Source of the DNA: Rhinopomastus cyanomelas
Lineage: Eukaryota; Chordata; Aves; Bucerotiformes; Rhinopomastidae
Length of the DNA stretch: 64,000 nt
Assembly (NCBI GenBank): GCA_013400115.1
Contig: VXBP01008589.1
Location: forward strand, 288,617 to 352,616
Direction of reading: 5' to 3'
Both the position numbers and the translations under genes were made by a program. Each line of letters begins with the position of its first letter. The first letter of the stretch is position 1. Below are positions 58,931 through 64,000 of this stretch, piece after piece. Below the pieces are notes generated by a model that did no database searches, was not told the origin of the DNA, and worked only from the letters and a program-made list of their open reading frames with translations.

Positions 58931-59839
58931 TAGGTGGCTGATAAACATGGTAAATATGTGGGCAAACATGGGCCAGGGAGGAATGAGCCTTAACTGCGTT
59001 GAAACAGGGCTGGAGTAGTAAGAAAGTTTTATAAACTAAGATGAGCATTTAAAGCTTTTCTGGTACAAATGGCCTTTTCCTCATGAAGGTCTGTGTGCCT
59101 GTTCATGCAACAAGACCTGGTCTTTTTTGATACCGCTGTACTGCGACTTCCCCTAATGAAACATGTGCATCGTCAGTGAAGTAGCTTCCTCTGGGATGGT
59201 GCCAGCATGCCCTGCATTCTCTGTCCTACTAACTGTCCTCCACAGTCCCTCAGTGCACCGTGTGTCTGTCAATCACCTTGATTGTAATTTTGAACTCCAC
59301 TGCACAGAAGTCACAACGTCCCAGAAGCAGCCGCTCCTGCTCTTAAAAATTGCTAATTATAGAAGTGCCCCTTTTCCCATTAGGTCACAGCTGCAAGCAG
59401 GAAGCACAAAAATGAGGCTAAAATGTAAAACAGGGGGGGGATGCTTGATCCTTTGTTGGAAAATCGGTGGCAGAGGAGGAAAAAAAGGAGATCAGGGAAT
59501 CCTGCATCATTTGAGGGTGTGGGAAGAAATGGTGTGGAGCGTCTCAGGTCACCTACGTGTCTCGAGGCCACATGCAGTGTGCCAGTGGGTGGGGAGTCCA
59601 AGGTAACTTGTATTGACTGCTTGTCAAGGGTTGAATCTGGGCCACTAGATGAAAAACAGATGCCTTCTATTAACCCTCTCCAGAAGAGGAAGTCAAAGTG
59701 AAGAGAGAGACTTATCAATTAGAAAAGAAAACTGAAACTGCTTTAATTAAAATGATGACAATAAAAATAAGCATATTCAAAACCAACACCAAAGCCACTC
59801 TCCCTTAAATTACACCATGCCACCACTGACGCTGTGTGC

Positions 59840-60260
59840 AGATGCTGAGGAAGTCACAACTGGACTCACCAACAGACAGGAACCAAATGCAGGAGCAAGA
59901 TTCCAGACCTGGATTTGGGAATGTACAGGCTGGGATTGGAGGCAGAATGGACAGAGTCCTCCTTGGACGCTGGCTATTGAAGAAGAGGGCTTGTACCCTG
60001 TGGCCTCTCAGATTTATGCCAAATATCACATCTATGGGCTAGAATACCTTGTTGGCCACTTTGGGGTGACCTGTCTTGTCCACCCTCTCTACAGGTGTTG
60101 CCTCTTGGGCACTGCACCCACGATGTGGCACACTGGATTTAGCAGTGACCTTGCTTCTCACAGGAGAAAGTGTAAGCAAGAGCCTTTCTGCAGACCAACC
60201 CTTGGTAGTAACCACAAACATCAGTTGTTTCCTTCAGAGGCAGATGCTGTCTGCACAGAT
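59840..60260 (+). mobile_element. LTR-like repeat, copy B (inverted relative to copy A)
   Basis: Shares with 48910-49300 (reverse) the segments GCCAAATATCACATCTATGG, GGCCACTTTGGGGTGACCTG, AGCAGTGACCTTGCTTCTCA and CTTTCTGCAGACC, and ends near AACCACAAACATCAGTTG. Probably an old avian ERV LTR. The copies differ by many substitutions, so they are independent insertions. Confidence 0.5.
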
Positions 60261-61769
60261 ATGCTGGGCAGAGGAGACTGCACTGAGAAGTGCAAGCACT
60301 GGACAGAATTAGTTATGTTCTGACTCAAAGCAGGACACGACTGAGACGTGGGCTTGCAAGTGCCCCCAATGTATCACCTGAGGGCACGCTTTGAAGCCTC
60401 TTTTCTTCTGATTTCATTGAAATTAGCTGCATTTTTAGCTAAAATTTGTAATAGTGAAAATGTGATGCAGGGGACTGGATGTGCTTGTAACTCAGAGAAG
60501 TCGTTTTAGCAGCTTCACTTCAGGCTACCCTGACCCCCAGTGTGAAGAGTTTTCTAATGTAAACAAAATCTTGATTTTAAGGGGCTGAAATTGTTTCAGT
60601 GGCATTCTGCTATTGACTGCTCATTTAAAAAGACACTGATTTTAGTCTGTGGGTAATTCTGTGGCACCAGATTTTGTGCAGCAGTACAGTCTGATGGAAG
60701 GACGCAAAGCTATGAGGAAGGGTCATAGAATAACTTTCTTACCATAGAAAGACCTGTCTGTATCACAAAGAGACTTCCCTTTTGACTTGGAGCTGGCAGA
60801 GCAGCTTCATATTCCTTTATCACAGGTTGTCTGCCATGGGTGCGCAGTCAGGGAGGCAAGGAGCGGCACAGTGTGCGTCATCCCCACTATTTTTGACTGC
60901 AGAAGTACCCGCTAGTGGCCCAGGGTGGCTAAATTTAAGTTAGGACTGCCTGGAGATGGCACACAGTGTAACCACTGCATTATTTTACCTTGCATCGAGT
61001 TCCCTCCCTGGGGACTTGGCTGCCCAGGACTCAGCTTGTACATGGTCCAGCGGCAGAGCCTGGGCTTAGGGCCCCGCTGAAATTGCTGATCTGCGTGTAC
61101 AGTGACGCGTCATGAGGAGGGCAACATTGCAGATGGACTGTTGAGAGTGATTCAGGAGGTAAAAAGTGCAACATAGAAAGGAAAACTGTAGTGTGGTGGT
61201 GGTAGGTTGACAGCATGAAGCAGCGGGGCTGACCTTTCCCCACATGCTGGATGCCTGCTGAGCAGGTAAAGGCTTCTTAGGGTGTCTTATCAGGGCAGGG
61301 TGCATACAAATGCCTGGTAACTCATTAAATCCTATCTGTCTTTTGTGTGTATTTACCAAGAGGTAGCTGTTGGATGGATACCCAACTAAGCTGTGCGTAC
61401 CTTGCTAGCAGAGCCACTGTGCACGTGGTAAGAGCTGACTGGGTGAAGTGACTCAGAGAGAGCAGGCTGTACCCTGAAGAATGACAAACAGAGCCCACAA
61501 ATACACATGACACCGGATATGTTTTTGCATGCCTGCAGCTAAAGGCTAACATATAGTGACATACAAGCCTGTCCTGTCTGGCAGCCACCGGGCTTGTTCA
61601 TCCCCATGGGAAAGCACTAACAACATTTTTTAAAGGGGCAACATGCCTCCTTCATGTCACTGGAGAACTGTTCCCAAAGCAGAGCTGGGCTTACAAGAGT
61701 CAAGTAACAACTGAGACATTCTTAAAGCCAAGGAGAAGGAGTATAAAAAAATGGGGCAAGTACCCACTT

Positions 61770-61880
61770 GGAGGTGTTCCTGTGCAATCTTCCCTAGGTG
61801 ATCCTGCTCTGGCAGTGGGGTGGGCTAGATGATCTTTACAAGTCCCTTCCAACCCCTGCTATTCTGTGATTCTGTGATCT
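61770..61880 (+). mobile_element. CR1 3' end
   Basis: TAGGTGATCCTGCTCTGGCA, GGGCTAGATGATCTTTACAA, then the tail CTATTCTGTGATTCTGTGAT. A 21-bp near-duplicate (CTATTGCTTTTAATAAGAAA) follows at 61916-61957. Confidence 0.9.
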
Positions 61881-62814
61881 TGTCCTCATTAATCTGTAGA
61901 TGCTACATTTTTTTCCTATTGCTTTTAATAAGAAAACTATTGCTTTTAATAATAAGAAAGAACAACTCAGAAATCCGACAGATTTATCCTTCCAGAATTT
62001 GTGTTGAGTAATTAGCACTACTTCAGTTCATTTTATTTTTACTTTATTGCAATGCTTAGCACTGTGTTCTGCGGTTTGTGTGGCGCTGCATGTTCTATGA
62101 AAAGCTGCTTCCTTTTCCTTGTTTAAATCATCTCTTTAATAATGGCATTGGAAACTCTTACACTGAGAGAGGTGGTACAAAATCTTTCCATCTTCACCTC
62201 TCTTACATCATTAATGACAAACCCCCAGTATATTCCCCTTAACATATGCTTTAAGTTTGTATTTTTCCAAGCAAGAATAAAAATACTTTTAAAATGAATG
62301 TTTTTGTTTAATATTACACTTTCTAAAGAAGAAAAAGAAGACTACAGCCCATGATTGCAGTTCCTAAGAAGGAATGATCTGTCTAGAGTTCAATATGATA
62401 GCTGCTGATAACTACTAATGAGAGACCAAGCTATGGTGCTTAAAAAAGACGTATCTCTTTCGACTCAGGTACAGACATGTGCAGAAGGAGTGCTGAGCAG
62501 CAGGTCTTACCCTAAGAATCACCCATTCTATTTACATCATAGAACCTTTCAAAATTGATCCTAATTGTCACTGCCCATGAACAAAACCCACAAGAGAACC
62601 CTGTGTAATAAAAACAAGTGTGTGATCTCCAGCTGTATACAAAGTATTGTGAGATGGGTCTGAGGACTAATGATGTAGATAGGTAGCGTTCTCACTGCTG
62701 ACAAAAGATGCAGCGGGTACTGGAGGTGACTGGGCTAAGCAATGTTATATCATTCGAGACACCTCTTTGAAAATGCATCAGGTAGCTGCAGAAGTCTCAG
62801 AAACAGAAGTCTTC

Positions 62815-62912
62815 CAGTTCTTCTCCAGTGAAGTGATCTTGCTGTGGCAGGGGGATTGGACTAGATGATCTTTCGGGGTCCCTTCCAATCCCTAATGATT
62901 CTATGATTCTTA
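62815..62912 (+). mobile_element. CR1 3' end
   Basis: GTGATCTTGCTGTGGCAGGG, TGGACTAGATGATCTTTCGG, tail AATGATTCTATGATTCTTAC. About 95 bp, strongly 5'-truncated. Confidence 0.9.
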
Positions 62913-63170
62913 CTGCTGACTCAAAAACAAGCAAACGAGTTGCTTTCTGAGTAGGAATCAGTGTTTTTATGGAAGGCTTAAATAAAAGTTCAGTGTTGCT
63001 CCCCCAGCTTGTAGCTGTAGACACCTTGAATTGCTCAAGTCATTCTCTGTTGAATGATTCTTTAGTGACCAGCTGAGAAAATAGACTTTGCAGTTCACGT
63101 TCTCCATTGATGCTACATAAAGATTAGCTAAAAAATTATGTTCCACTCCCACCTAGTGGTAACTAAAACA

Positions 63171-63375
63171 TAGAATCATAGAATCGTGGAATCATTAGGG
63201 ATTGGAAGGGACCTTGACAGATCATCCAGTCCAATCCCCCTGACACAGCAGGATCACCTAGACCAAGTCACACAGGAACACATCCAGGGGGGTCTTAAAC
63301 GTCTCCAGTGAGGGACACTCCACAACCACCCCGGGCAGCCTGTTCCAGTGCTCTGTCACCCTCAGTGGGAAGACA
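63171..63375 (-). mobile_element. CR1 3' fragment near the right edge
   Basis: Tail ATAGAATCATAGAATCGTGG, ATTAGGGATTGGAAGGGACC through CAGCCTGTTCCAGTGCTCTG. Opposite to the 62815 copy about 260 bp away, and very similar in sequence. Confidence 0.92.
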
Positions 63376-64000
63376 CCATATAATCTTTGGGGTTTCTTTA
63401 GGACTACAGGAATTTGTCTTGCCCTTACTAGAAATGACTTTGTGGAGACAGTAGTTTTACTGCAGCTTTGCTTGTGTCAGAGATCAGCTCTGAGTTGCTT
63501 AAAAATTACATGGGAACAACTTCCCAATTAAAGTAAACGAACTTGTGTTGGGAAGAAAAATTTTTCACTTTTAATGTATATGGTGAATAATAGGATGAAG
63601 CTGTAGGATGACAGGGCATATACACTTTTTTAAAAAGTGAGTAGCAATTTGTTTTGCTTTAAAACAGTCCTCTTAGGGTGTGTGCCACCAGCGGCTCTTA
63701 GCTCCTGCTCCAAGCTGCTGGGGCTGCCTGTAATTACTTGGGGCCTTGTTTGGTAGTCAAGTCCAGCTCAGGCAGTGGGCCTGGGGACAAGACTTACTGA
63801 ATAACATGAGACCAAATTTAGCCACTGGGGTTTGCAGAGCCATAAACACATCATAGACGAAATTTAGCTCCAGACTGATGCCTCAACACAGGAGTGTATA
63901 ATCTTTAGAGCTGGCATAGACTAGTGCTGCAGAGTCATCTTTCCTTAAAGACCATTAAAGGCTCTTGCAAAGCAAATTGTCTGGAACTGTTTTTCTAGAA

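Larger units (their letters stand above)
55516..59839. other. Intergenic DNA around the CR1 copies at 56.8, 57.2 and 58.9 kb
   Basis: The non-CR1 parts (55516-56777, 56834-57242, 58213-58859, 58931-59839) show no gene. A 147-codon open frame at 59163-59606 has no recognised domain. Confidence 0.55.
60261..64000. other. Right-edge intergenic DNA
   Basis: Besides three CR1 3' ends, no gene or RNA is recognised in 60261-61769, 61958-62814, 62913-63170 or 63376-64000. Confidence 0.55.

Noticed and set aside
59163..59606. 147-codon open frame in the intergenic flank
   Set aside because: No domain or splice structure recognised. It lies in repeat-rich DNA next to the LTR-like copy B.
1..64000. 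CRISPR arrays, operons, bacterial mobile elements, tRNA or rRNA genes
   Set aside because: None was seen. The DNA is a spliced vertebrate gene with LINE repeats, and the short tandem arrays have no spacer structure.

Overview
The window is nuclear DNA from a bird. It holds one large spliced protein-coding gene on the minus strand and many CR1 LINE fragments of the avian type, some ending in the typical ATTCTATG/ATTCTGTG-like 3' tail. No bacterial-style gene organisation is present. The species cannot be fixed. The number of similar-looking CR1 copies (about 20 in 64 kb) points to a CR1-rich bird lineage, which is only an inference.

The gene is IPO5 (importin-5, karyopherin beta-3, RanBP5). 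I rebuilt it exon by exon from splice sites and reading phase. Twenty-six coding exons run from the ATG at 42912 to the stop at 6254. They sum to 3294 nt, which is 1097 codons plus a stop, the same length as I recall for human importin-5. No frameshift or internal stop is needed. Two introns are non-standard. Intron 12 (83 bp) starts with GC instead of GT. Intron 18 (17352-17857) is an AT-AC intron with U12-type 5' splice and branch-site motifs. Intron 9 also holds a candidate in-frame cassette exon (25985-26080) that would add 32 residues directly after the acidic loop.

Layout: 1-6253 is 3' UTR and 3' flank, with one CR1 fragment, a 28-bp x3 tandem repeat and an unexplained exon-like block at 392-499. 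6254-42912 is the IPO5 body, with CR1 fragments in introns 1, 7, 9, 21, 23 and 25. 42300-43620 is a CpG-island promoter with four gene-sense CCAAT boxes and CRE-like motifs. 43630-64000 is the 5' intergenic flank, with no recognisable protein-coding gene. The flank is built from CR1 copies in both orientations, two inverted copies of an LTR-like element (about 48.9 and 59.8 kb), and unique AT-rich DNA at 49.5-53.8 kb.

How it works together: importin-5 is a HEAT-repeat nuclear import receptor. Its promoter architecture (CpG island, no obvious TATA box, NF-Y-type CCAAT boxes) fits a broadly expressed housekeeping gene. The repeats are passengers, but several sit close to splice sites or the promoter and could affect splicing or expression.
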